Program-made: the position numbers and the translations under genes | NCBI GenBank assembly: GCA_900756155.1 | Contig: CAAEJV010000034.1 | Location: forward strand, 1-21,176 | Length of the DNA: 21,176 nt | Direction of reading: 5' to 3' | DNA from: Pasteurellaceae bacterium | GTDB lineage: Bacteria > Pseudomonadota > Gammaproteobacteria > Enterobacterales > Pasteurellaceae | In this document: in pieces, positions 15,346-21,176 of the stretch | Numbering within the stretch: the first letter of the stretch is position 1 | Layout: the number at the start of each line of letters is the position of its first letter | The notes under the pieces: model-generated | Seen by the model: only the letters and a program-made list of their open reading frames with translations | What the model was told of the DNA's origin: nothing | Databases searched by the model: none

Positions 15346-17253
15346 TTGAACGATATGGTCAAAAATCTAGTTCTATGGGTTGTGGTAGCAATTGTCATGA
15401 TGACAGCTTACCAAAGTTTTAATTCCAATGGCGTGAGTGACTCAACAGATTACACAACCTTTGTGTATGATGTGAGTAACAGTCAAGTGAAGGAAGCGCG
15501 TTTTGATGCGAATGAAATCACCGTGACCAAAAATGATGGTTCTAAATATATGACCGTCATGCCACCGTTGGAAGATAAAAAGCTCTTAGATGACTTATTA
15601 AATAAAAAAGTTAAAATCGAAGGTACGCCTTTTGAAAAACGCAGTTTATTATCACAAATTTTAATTTCGTGGTTCCCAATGCTATTCCTTGTAGGGGTAT
15701 GGATTTTCTTCATGCGTCAAATGCAAGGTGGCGGCGGCAAGGCCATGAGCTTTGGTAAAAGCCGCGCTAAAATGCTGAACCAAGATCAAATCAAAGTGAC
15801 TTTTGCAGATGTTGCAGGTTGCGATGAGGCAAAAGAAGAAGTCGGTGAAGTAGTTGATTTCTTGCGTGAACCGAAAAAATTCCAAAACCTTGGTGGTAAA
15901 ATTCCAAAAGGGATTTTAATGGTAGGTCCTCCAGGTACAGGTAAAACCTTATTAGCGAAAGCTATTGCAGGTGAAGCGAAAGTGCCTTTCTTTACTATTT
16001 CAGGTTCTGACTTTGTGGAGATGTTTGTGGGGGTTGGTGCTTCTCGTGTACGTGATATGTTCGAGCAAGCGAAGAAAAATGCACCATGCTTAATCTTTAT
16101 TGATGAAATTGATGCGGTAGGTCGCCAACGTGGTGCCGGTTTAGGTGGGGGGCATGATGAGCGTGAACAAACCCTTAACCAAATGTTAGTTGAAATGGAT
16201 GGTTTTGGTGGTAACGAAGGCGTAATCGTTATTGCAGCAACGAACCGTCCAGATGTACTTGACCCAGCATTAACGCGTCCAGGCCGTTTTGACCGTCAAG
16301 TTGTTGTAGGTTTACCTGATGTGAAAGGTCGTGAGCAAATTTTAAAAGTTCACATGCGTAAAGTTCCTGTAGCTGATGATGTTGATGCAATGACACTGGC
16401 TCGTGGTACACCAGGTTATTCAGGTGCAGATTTAGCGAACTTAGTGAATGAAGCGGCACTATTTGCTGCACGTAGCAATAAACGTACTGTATCAATGCTT
16501 GAGTTTGAAAAAGCTAAAGATAAGATCAATATGGGGCCTGAACGTCGTACCATGATCATGACGGATAAACAAAAAGAATCGACAGCGTACCATGAAGCAG
16601 GTCACGCCATTGTGGGTTACTTAGTGCCTGAACATGATCCGGTTCATAAAGTGACGATTATTCCTCGTGGCCGTGCATTAGGTGTAACTTTCTTCTTACC
16701 TGAAGGCGATCAAATTAGTATCAGCCAAAAACAATTAGAAAGTAAACTTTCCACACTATATGCAGGACGCTTAGCTGAAGATTTGATTTACGGTGAAGAA
16801 AATATTTCTACCGGTGCATCTAACGATATTAAAGTGGCAACGAATATTGCACGTAATATGGTGACCCAATGGGGCTTCTCAGATAAACTTGGTCCGATTC
16901 TTTATACTGAAGATGAAGGCGAAGTATTCTTAGGACGCTCAATGGCGAAAGCAAAACATATGTCTGACGAAACAGCACATGCAATTGATGAAGAAGTTCG
17001 TGCGATTGTAAATCGTAACTATGCGAGAGCAAGACAGATTTTGATCGACAATATGGATATTCTTCACGCCATGAAAGATGCGTTAGTGAAATATGAAACC
17101 ATCGAAGAAGAACAAATCAAACAGCTAATGAATCGTGAACCTGTTACCCCGCCATCAGGTTGGGAAGATAACAAAGACACGAAACCAACAGCAAAACCGC
17201 AGGAAGAGAAAACTGAAAGTGCGGTTAATCATTCAGAAGATCCTGAAGCATAA
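15346..17253 (+). CDS. ftsH: ATP-dependent zinc metalloprotease FtsH
   Basis: A 635-residue membrane-anchored AAA+ protease. It degrades unassembled membrane proteins and, in E. coli, sigma-32 and LpxC. Two membrane helices (about 7-24 and 104-123) flank a periplasmic domain. Walker A is GPPGTGKT (194-201), Walker B ends in D253-E254, and the second region of homology includes RPGRFDR. The zinc site is HEAGH (416-420) with D494 as third ligand. The TTG start at 15346 is chosen because AAGGCAGG ends seven bases before it, whereas ATG 15355 is 16 bases away. The resulting MNDM start resembles the longer E. coli form as I recall it. The C-terminal tail after about 600 is low-complexity and variable, and holds an uptake signal. 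It is followed by a terminator. Confidence 0.96.
   Translation: MNDMVKNLVLWVVVAIVMMTAYQSFNSNGVSDSTDYTTFVYDVSNSQVKEARFDANEITVTKNDGSKYMTVMPPLEDKKLLDDLLNKKVKIEGTPFEKRSLLSQILISWFPMLFLVGVWIFFMRQMQGGGGKAMSFGKSRAKMLNQDQIKVTFADVAGCDEAKEEVGEVVDFLREPKKFQNLGGKIPKGILMVGPPGTGKTLLAKAIAGEAKVPFFTISGSDFVEMFVGVGASRVRDMFEQAKKNAPCLIFIDEIDAVGRQRGAGLGGGHDEREQTLNQMLVEMDGFGGNEGVIVIAATNRPDVLDPALTRPGRFDRQVVVGLPDVKGREQILKVHMRKVPVADDVDAMTLARGTPGYSGADLANLVNEAALFAARSNKRTVSMLEFEKAKDKINMGPERRTMIMTDKQKESTAYHEAGHAIVGYLVPEHDPVHKVTIIPRGRALGVTFFLPEGDQISISQKQLESKLSTLYAGRLAEDLIYGEENISTGASNDIKVATNIARNMVTQWGFSDKLGPILYTEDEGEVFLGRSMAKAKHMSDETAHAIDEEVRAIVNRNYARARQILIDNMDILHAMKDALVKYETIEEEQIKQLMNREPVTPPSGWEDNKDTKPTAKPQEEKTESAVNHSEDPEA
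17217..17225 (+). repeat. DNA uptake signal sequence at the ftsH 3' end
   Basis: AAGTGCGGT core read as Ser-Ala-Val in the variable C-terminal tail of FtsH, 28 bases before the stop codon. Confidence 0.9.
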
Positions 17254-17257
17254 AAAT

Positions 17258-17283
17258 AAAGCCTTCCTGAAACGGAAGGCTTT
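17258..17283. terminator. ftsH terminator, probably bidirectional
   Basis: AAAGCCTTCC (17258-17267) and GGAAGGCTTT (17274-17283) form a perfect 10-bp stem with the loop TGAAAC. It lies just after the ftsH stop. On the minus strand it follows the EexN-like pseudogene (ending at 17288) and is trailed by TTTATTTTTA, so it can close both. Confidence 0.87.
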
Positions 17284-17287
17284 AATT

Positions 17288-17516
17288 TTAGTCTAAATTT
17301 AGATTTTTATTATGGCGTCTTGCTGTTCTAGCATTAAGACAATTTAAGTCTTCAGGATGAAGCTCACCATTTTTACATTTCTCTATATAAACCTTTTGCA
17401 ACTTAAGGTTTAAGGTCTGCTTCAAATTCTTTTACTGTATAAGTTTTTTCATTATTAGCATGAGCTGTTGCGGTTAAAGCAAATCCTGCAATGAATAGTA
17501 ATGTTAAATTTTTCAT
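17288..17516 (-). pseudogene. EexN-like small secreted protein, frameshifted
   Basis: On the minus strand, ATG at 17516 behind GAGGAAG opens a frame of 37 codons. Residues 1-20 are a clean Sec signal peptide (MKNLTLLFIAGFALTATAHA), then NNEKTYTVKEFEADLKP and stop (17405-17403). Moving one base forward near 17406-17411 restores an open frame to 17288 that reads KLQKVYIEKCKNGELHPEDL and then NCLNARTARRHNKN. Together, YTVKEF plus a Cys-Lys-Asn-Gly ... Asn-Cys-x-Asn-Ala pattern is the signature of EexN-type entry-exclusion proteins, known from conjugative plasmids and also found on chromosomes. Unlike EexN lipoproteins it has no lipobox Cys. One extra base breaks it; repaired, it would be about 75 aa. 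A possible promoter on the minus strand is TTGATA (17565-17560) with TAAATA (17542-17537). Family identity is from motif memory. Confidence 0.62.
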
Positions 17517-17611
17517 ACTTCCTCATTATAAGTATATATTTATCAATGCTTTTTAAATTTATCAAAGAATAAAACTTAAAGCAATGAACAAATGATTCTC
17601 TGGATTTTTGA

Positions 17612-17640
17612 TTCTTTTTTTGTCGATATTTCGTTATAAT
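17612..17640 (+). promoter_or_regulatory. probable folP promoter
   Basis: A consensus -10 TATAAT (17635-17640) with a poor -35 (TTCTTT, 17612-17617) at 17 bases. Transcription would start near 17647, giving a leader of about 30 bases to the folP ATG. Confidence 0.5.
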
Positions 17641-17667
17641 CACCCACCTAATTTGTATCAAAAATTG

Positions 17668-17676
17668 ACCGCACTT
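17668..17676 (-). repeat. DNA uptake signal sequence at the folP start
   Basis: ACCGCACTT ends one base before the folP ATG (17678), occupying the place of a Shine-Dalgarno sequence. Confidence 0.92.
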
Positions 17677-17677
17677 T

Positions 17678-18505
17678 ATGAAACTTTATGCTAATAACAA
17701 ATGTCTAGATTTATCATTCCCTCAAATTATGGGAATTTTGAATTTCACACCTGATTCGTTTTCTGATAGCGGGCAGTTTTTCAGTTTAGACAAAGCATTA
17801 TTTCAAGTTGAAAAAATGCTGAAAGAAGGTGCAATAATTATTGATATTGGCGGGGAATCAACTCGACCAATGGCAGAAGAAGTGCCTGAAACTGAAGAGT
17901 TGCAACGAGTGATACCTCTTGTTGAAGCCGTGCAAAAACGTTTTGATTGTTGGATTTCAGTTGATACTTCTAAAGCTGTGGTAATGCAAGAAGCGGCGAA
18001 GGTCGGCATGGATTTAATCAATGATATTCGTGCTCTACGTGAACCTGGCGCACTCGAAATAGCAGGACAGTTGAATTTACCGACTTGTATCATGCATATG
18101 CAAGGACAGCCGCGCACAATGCAGACTAATCCGCATTATGATGATGTAGTCCAAGATGTTTATCAATTTTTAAACGATAGAACTCAAGCTTGTTTAGCAG
18201 CGGGAATAGCCAAAGAAAATATCATTTGGGATATGGGCTTTGGTTTTGGTAAGACTGTGCAGCATAATTATAAACTTTTACAGCAGTTAGCTCACTTTTG
18301 TGAAAGTGGATATCCTGTTTTAGCAGGGCTTTCACGTAAATCGATGATTGGTGCTGTATTAGATAAGCCCGTGACTGAACGCGTTGTAGGAAGTGTAGCC
18401 GGGGCATTAATTGCTGCACAAAATGGTGCGACTATTTTACGTGTGCATGATGTGGCTGCAACAGCTGATGCCTTAAAAGTATGGCAAGCTACACAAGAAG
18501 CGTAA
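17678..18505 (+). CDS. folP: dihydropteroate synthase
   Basis: A 275-residue TIM-barrel enzyme that joins p-aminobenzoate to the pterin pyrophosphate in folate synthesis, the sulfonamide target. Residues match E. coli numbering: N22 in MGILNFTPDSFSDSG, T62-R63 in GGESTRP, D96, N115, D185, K221 in GLSRKS, R255 and H257. F28 and P64, common resistance positions in E. coli, have the wild-type residues. There is no obvious insertion in the 60-70 loop. The usual DPGFGF motif reads DMGFGF here (Met186). No Shine-Dalgarno is visible; an uptake signal lies directly before the ATG. glmM follows after 76 bases with no terminator, so folP-glmM is likely an operon, as in E. coli behind ftsH. Confidence 0.96.
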   Translation: MKLYANNKCLDLSFPQIMGILNFTPDSFSDSGQFFSLDKALFQVEKMLKEGAIIIDIGGESTRPMAEEVPETEELQRVIPLVEAVQKRFDCWISVDTSKAVVMQEAAKVGMDLINDIRALREPGALEIAGQLNLPTCIMHMQGQPRTMQTNPHYDDVVQDVYQFLNDRTQACLAAGIAKENIIWDMGFGFGKTVQHNYKLLQQLAHFCESGYPVLAGLSRKSMIGAVLDKPVTERVVGSVAGALIAAQNGATILRVHDVAATADALKVWQATQEA

Positions 18506-18581
18506 GCAACTAACAGATTTTATATGTTGTGGAATAAATGATTTCTGTAACATCATTATTCAAATTTAATAAGGAATAAAT

Positions 18582-19916
18582 ATGGCAAATCGTAAATATT
18601 TTGGTACTGATGGTGTCCGTGGAAAAGTGGGTACATATCCAATCACACCTGATTTCGCATTGAAATTAGGTTGGGCAGCAGGTAAGGTTTTAGCTTCCCA
18701 AGGTTCTCGTACGGTATTAATCGGGAAAGATACTCGTATTTCAGGTTATATGCTGGAATCTGCACTTGAAGCAGGTTTGGCTGCAGCGGGTTTAACTGCC
18801 GCATTTACTGGTCCTATGCCGACACCAGCCGTGGCGTATTTAACCCGTACTTTCCGCTTGGAAGCAGGTATTGTCATTTCGGCATCTCATAACCCTTACT
18901 ATGATAACGGGATTAAATTCTTTTCTTCACAAGGTACAAAATTACCAGACGATATTGAGGAAGCGATTGAAGCCATGCTTGATCAGCCAATGGATTGTGT
19001 GGAGTCTGCTGATTTAGGTAAAGCGAGCCGTATCAGTGATGCCGCAGGACGTTATATTGAATTTTGTAAAAGTACTTTCCCTCCACATCTTGGTTTAGAT
19101 GGTTATAAAATCGTGGTGGATTGTGCAAATGGAGCGACTTATCATATTGCGCCAAATGTATTACGTGAGTTAGGCGCAGAAGTGATTGAAATTGGTACAG
19201 ATCCTAACGGAATCAATATTAATGAGAAATGTGGTGCAACCGATGTAAAAGCGTTACAGGAAAAAGTGCTTGAAACAAAAGCAGATGTTGGTCTTGCTTA
19301 TGATGGTGATGGTGACCGTATTATGATGGTGGATCACTTAGGTAATAAAGTAGATGGTGACCAAATCCTTTTCATTATTGCTCGTGAAGCTTTACGTTCA
19401 GGTCAGCTAAAAGGTGGCGTAGTGGGCACATTAATGAGTAATATGAGCTTAGAGATTGCGTTAAAAATGTTAGGTGTACCTTTTGTGCGAGCTAACGTTG
19501 GCGACCGTTATGTGTTAGAAAAAATGGTAGAACATAGCTGGACGCTAGGCGGAGAAAACTCAGGCCATATCATTATTGCTGATAAAAATACGACAGGTGA
19601 TGGTATTATTGCATCACTAGCTGTATTAAGTGCAATGGTTCAACATCGTTTATCTTTAAACGAGCTTGCAAGTGCGGTGAAATTATTCCCTCAAGTACTC
19701 ATTAATGTTCGTTTTGCTGGTGGTGATAATCCATTAGAAAGTGAAGCGGTAAAAGCGGTAGCTGCAGATGTGGAAAAACGTTTAGAAGGCAAAGGTCGAA
19801 TTTTACTGCGTAAGTCTGGTACTGAGCCTCTTATTCGCGTCATGGTCGAATGTGAAGACGGTGTACTTGCAAAACAATGTGCAGAAGAAATTGCAGAAGC
19901 AGTGAAAGCGAATTAA
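18582..19916 (+). CDS. glmM: phosphoglucosamine mutase
   Basis: A 444-residue alpha-D-phosphohexomutase that converts glucosamine-6-phosphate to glucosamine-1-phosphate for UDP-GlcNAc, hence peptidoglycan and lipid A. The phosphoserine loop is ISASHNPYYDNGIKFF, with catalytic S102. The metal loop is DGDGDR (D241, D243, D245), and the sugar-binding GGENSGH segment is present. The phosphate-binding C-terminus has LLRKSGTEPLIRVM. Length is normal (E. coli 445). The ATG has TAAGGAATAAAT before it. The order rlmE-ftsH-folP-glmM is that of E. coli. Confidence 0.97.
   Translation: MANRKYFGTDGVRGKVGTYPITPDFALKLGWAAGKVLASQGSRTVLIGKDTRISGYMLESALEAGLAAAGLTAAFTGPMPTPAVAYLTRTFRLEAGIVISASHNPYYDNGIKFFSSQGTKLPDDIEEAIEAMLDQPMDCVESADLGKASRISDAAGRYIEFCKSTFPPHLGLDGYKIVVDCANGATYHIAPNVLRELGAEVIEIGTDPNGININEKCGATDVKALQEKVLETKADVGLAYDGDGDRIMMVDHLGNKVDGDQILFIIAREALRSGQLKGGVVGTLMSNMSLEIALKMLGVPFVRANVGDRYVLEKMVEHSWTLGGENSGHIIIADKNTTGDGIIASLAVLSAMVQHRLSLNELASAVKLFPQVLINVRFAGGDNPLESEAVKAVAADVEKRLEGKGRILLRKSGTEPLIRVMVECEDGVLAKQCAEEIAEAVKAN
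19670..19678 (+). repeat. DNA uptake signal sequence in glmM
   Basis: AAGTGCGGT core read as Ser-Ala-Val in the C-terminal part of GlmM. Confidence 0.9.
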
Positions 19917-19921
19917 TAAAG

Positions 19922-19942
19922 TGGGGGCTTGCCCCCATTTTT
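19922..19942 (+). terminator. glmM terminator
   Basis: TGGGGGC (19922-19928) and GCCCCCA (19931-19937) form a short GC-rich stem with an effective CTTG loop, followed by five T. It sits five bases after the glmM stop, so sixA should have its own promoter or rely on read-through. Confidence 0.88.
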
Positions 19943-19986
19943 GATCCATAAAATTTATCTTTTATTATTTTTAGGAAAGCAAAGAC

Positions 19987-20460
19987 ATGAAAATTTTTAT
20001 TATGCGTCATGGAGAAGCTGAAGTTGTCTCTTCATCAGACGAGGCTCGGCATTTAACCGACTATGGACGCAAACAATCAATATTACAAGGTCAATGGCTT
20101 AAAAACCATCTAAATTCAACCGCACTTTCAGTTCAGAAAGTGATTGTCAGTCCTTATGTAAGAGCACAAGAAACGTTTGAGCTTGTAAATTCAGCCTTAG
20201 GTAACACGCTTAATGATATTGAAATTTGGAGTGGGATTACACCTTATGGTAATGCTACATTGGTAGCTGATTATCTATCTGTTTTGCAAGAAGAAGGTAC
20301 TGAAAGTGTTTTACTCGTTTCTCATTTACCTTTAGTAGGCAGTATTGTTTCAGAGCTTTACGGTAAGCGAAATCCAATTAGTTTTTACCCTTCAACGATT
20401 GTTCAAATTGAGTGGAATGGTGAAAAAGGCACCATTGAAGCTTTCCATTATCCAAAATAG
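19987..20460 (+). CDS. sixA: phosphohistidine phosphatase SixA
   Basis: A 157-residue histidine phosphatase of the phosphoglycerate mutase-like group. The catalytic RHG is at 7-9 (H8), with R59 in SPYVRAQET and the second histidine H113 in LLVSHLPLVG. The family is short and lacks the cap insert of larger mutases. In E. coli SixA removes phosphate from histidine proteins, reported for the ArcB phosphotransfer domain and for NPr of the nitrogen PTS. The substrate here is not shown by context. The start is ATG 19987 behind TAGGAAAGC. It lies between two terminators and is probably transcribed alone. Confidence 0.92.
   Translation: MKIFIMRHGEAEVVSSSDEARHLTDYGRKQSILQGQWLKNHLNSTALSVQKVIVSPYVRAQETFELVNSALGNTLNDIEIWSGITPYGNATLVADYLSVLQEEGTESVLLVSHLPLVGSIVSELYGKRNPISFYPSTIVQIEWNGEKGTIEAFHYPK
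20119..20127 (-). repeat. DNA uptake signal sequence in sixA
   Basis: ACCGCACTT on the + strand, read as Thr-Ala-Leu (45-47) in SixA. Confidence 0.9.
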
Positions 20461-20524
20461 AATGGCTAAAATACGAAAAACAAAGTTTATATGATTTACT
20501 TTTTAAAAGCAGTCAAAAATAAGC

Positions 20525-20559
20525 AACACCTAAAAATGTGTATTTTTAGGTGTTTTTTT
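20525..20559 (+). terminator. sixA terminator
   Basis: AACACCTAAAAA (20525-20536) and TTTTTAGGTGTT (20543-20554) form a perfect 12-bp stem with the loop TGTGTA. A run of seven T (20553-20559) follows. It separates sixA from the repeat-protein gene. Confidence 0.92.
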
Positions 20560-20565
20560 AAAATT

Positions 20566-20613
20566 TTTTTGATAGACTGAAAATGAGCTATAAATGAATA
20601 GCTTAAATTAAGC
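20566..20613 (+). promoter_or_regulatory. probable promoter and palindromes before the LEA-like gene
   Basis: A -10 TATAAA (20589-20594) lies 17 bases after a weak -35 TTTTTG (20566-20571). Two inverted repeats overlap and follow it: AGCTAT (20586-20591) with ATAGCT (20598-20603), and GCTTAA (20601-20606) with TTAAGC (20608-20613). They could be operator sites, but no known regulator is recognised. Confidence 0.4.
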
Positions 20614-20640
20614 CATCATAATGACACAAGGAGAGTAGCT

Positions 20641-21176
20641 ATGAACAATAAAATCGAAGATAAAGCAACTGAAGTAAAAGATACGACAGTGAATGCTGCA
20701 ACACAAGTTAAAGATGCATTATTTGCAGCGGCTAACTATATTAAAGATGCTGTGACACATAAAGCGTCTGAGGCAAAAGAAGTGGTTGAAGACAAAGCTA
20801 CTGAAGTGAAAGATGTAACTGAAGATAAAGTATCTGAAGTAAGAAAAGCAGTTTCTGAAGCAAAAGAAGCAATCGATGATAAAGCTGCTGAAATGAAAAA
20901 AGCAATCGATGACAAATTTTCTGAAGTAAAAAGAGCCGTCGAAGATAAAGCATCAGAAGTGAAAAAAACAGTTTCAGAAGCTACAGATGAAGCGGCAGAT
21001 AAAGCAGCAGAGCTAAAAGATGCAGCTGAAGACAAAGTTGCTGAAGTGAAAGATGCGGCTGAAGATAAAGCAAAAGAAGTAAAAAAAGCAGTTTCAGAAG
21101 CAAAAGATGAAGCTGCAGATAAAGCATCTGAGCTAAAAGATGCAGCTGAAGATAAAACTGTAGAAGCAAAAGAAGC
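20641..21176 (+). CDS. LEA-like 11-mer repeat protein, partial (runs off the window)
   Basis: An open frame from ATG 20641, with AAGGAGA seven to 13 bases upstream (a very strong ribosome-binding site), continuing past the window end with no stop (178 codons visible). It begins MNNKIEDKATEVKD. It has no signal peptide and no Cys, Trp or Pro, and is almost entirely Lys, Glu, Asp, Ala and Val. From residue 41 it is built of 11-residue units such as KATEVKDVTED and KAAELKDAAED. The arrangement is 11+11+18, which repeats exactly every 40 residues (41-80, 81-120, 121-160, 161 onward). This resembles group 3 LEA proteins (LEA_4 type), which fold into amphipathic helices on drying or binding membranes. 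I recall LEA-like repeats reported in H. influenzae next to sixA but cannot verify it. Function is unknown; a cytoplasmic stress or membrane-protecting role is only a guess. Confidence 0.85.
   Translation, partial: MNNKIEDKATEVKDTTVNAATQVKDALFAAANYIKDAVTHKASEAKEVVEDKATEVKDVTEDKVSEVRKAVSEAKEAIDDKAAEMKKAIDDKFSEVKRAVEDKASEVKKTVSEATDEAADKAAELKDAAEDKVAEVKDAAEDKAKEVKKAVSEAKDEAADKASELKDAAEDKTVEAKE
20761..21176 (+). repeat. 120-nt in-frame tandem repeat
   Basis: Units begin at 20761, 20881, 21001 and 21121, each with AAAGC or a close variant. Three full 120-base copies and 56 bases of a fourth are visible. Copies at 20881 and 21001 are most alike in their second halves (GAAGATAAAGCA, AAAGCAGTTTCAGAAGC and similar). 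Every unit keeps the reading frame. The first 40 residues (20641-20760) look like a degenerate extra unit. Confidence 0.88.

Noticed and set aside
17455..17661. 68-codon minus-strand open frame in the ftsH-folP gap
   Set aside because: It overlaps the EexN-like gene in a different frame, has no signal peptide or family pattern, and reads through the AT-rich promoter region.
18537..18560. AATGAT/ATCATT inverted repeat between folP and glmM
   Set aside because: Six AT-rich base pairs without a T run can occur by chance. It does not look like a terminator or riboswitch.
20736..21035. Long antisense open frames across the repeat gene (also 20981-21169)
   Set aside because: Tandem coding repeats of Lys, Glu and Ala codons leave the reverse strand open by composition. 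The Ser/Ala/Thr or Leu-only products and lack of a ribosome-binding site argue against genes.
20761..21176. 120-nt periodic repeat as a CRISPR-like array
   Set aside because: The repeat is fully coding, in frame, without unique spacers, and the amino-acid pattern is better kept than the DNA.

Overview
The window is chromosomal DNA from a Pasteurellaceae bacterium, most likely Haemophilus or a close relative such as Aggregatibacter. The DNA is AT-rich. It carries 16 exact copies of the Haemophilus-type DNA uptake signal core (AAGTGCGGT or its complement), about one per 1.3 kb. The Actinobacillus-type core (ACAAGCGGT) was not noticed. The proteins are close to H. influenzae proteins as I remember them. 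No phage, IS element, CRISPR array or resistance gene was seen; nearly everything is conserved core genome.

Layout: (1) 1-95 is the 3' end of a 5S rRNA and the terminator of an rRNA operon. (2) 178-6331, + strand: yoaA, tsaB, a Slp/YeaY-type lipoprotein, fadD and rnd, the same neighbourhood as in E. coli. They cover a repair helicase, tRNA t6A synthesis, an outer-membrane lipoprotein, fatty-acid activation and tRNA 3' trimming. (3) 6419-9140, - strand: pta and ackA, the acetate overflow pathway, with yfbV divergent. Then cvpA-purF follows behind a PurR operator. (4) 12061-14459: dacB (-), greA (+) and yhbY (-). Then come rlmE-ftsH behind a candidate heat-shock promoter, folP, glmM and sixA. 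(5) 20641 to the end: an unfinished gene for a highly repetitive, charged, LEA-like helical protein.

Most of this is housekeeping. The unusual points are listed next. The Pta is only 483 aa: its regulatory N-terminal half is collapsed to about 155 residues while the catalytic domain is intact. The last gene has an exact 120-nt/40-residue super-repeat built as 11+11+18 residues. A small secreted EexN-like gene on the minus strand (17288-17516) is broken by a single-base frameshift. The folP start has an uptake signal where the Shine-Dalgarno should be. The ackA-pta gap holds a terminator-like hairpin. Inverted uptake signals form terminators at the two places where, from memory, blocks that are separate in H. 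influenzae Rd are joined.

Start codons were moved from the longest open frame for yeaY, rnd, ackA, cvpA, dacB, greA and yhbY, using family alignment and ribosome-binding sites. The TTG start was kept for ftsH. The only gene-free stretch over 300 bases (17254-17677) holds the ftsH terminator, the EexN-like pseudogene and the folP promoter region.
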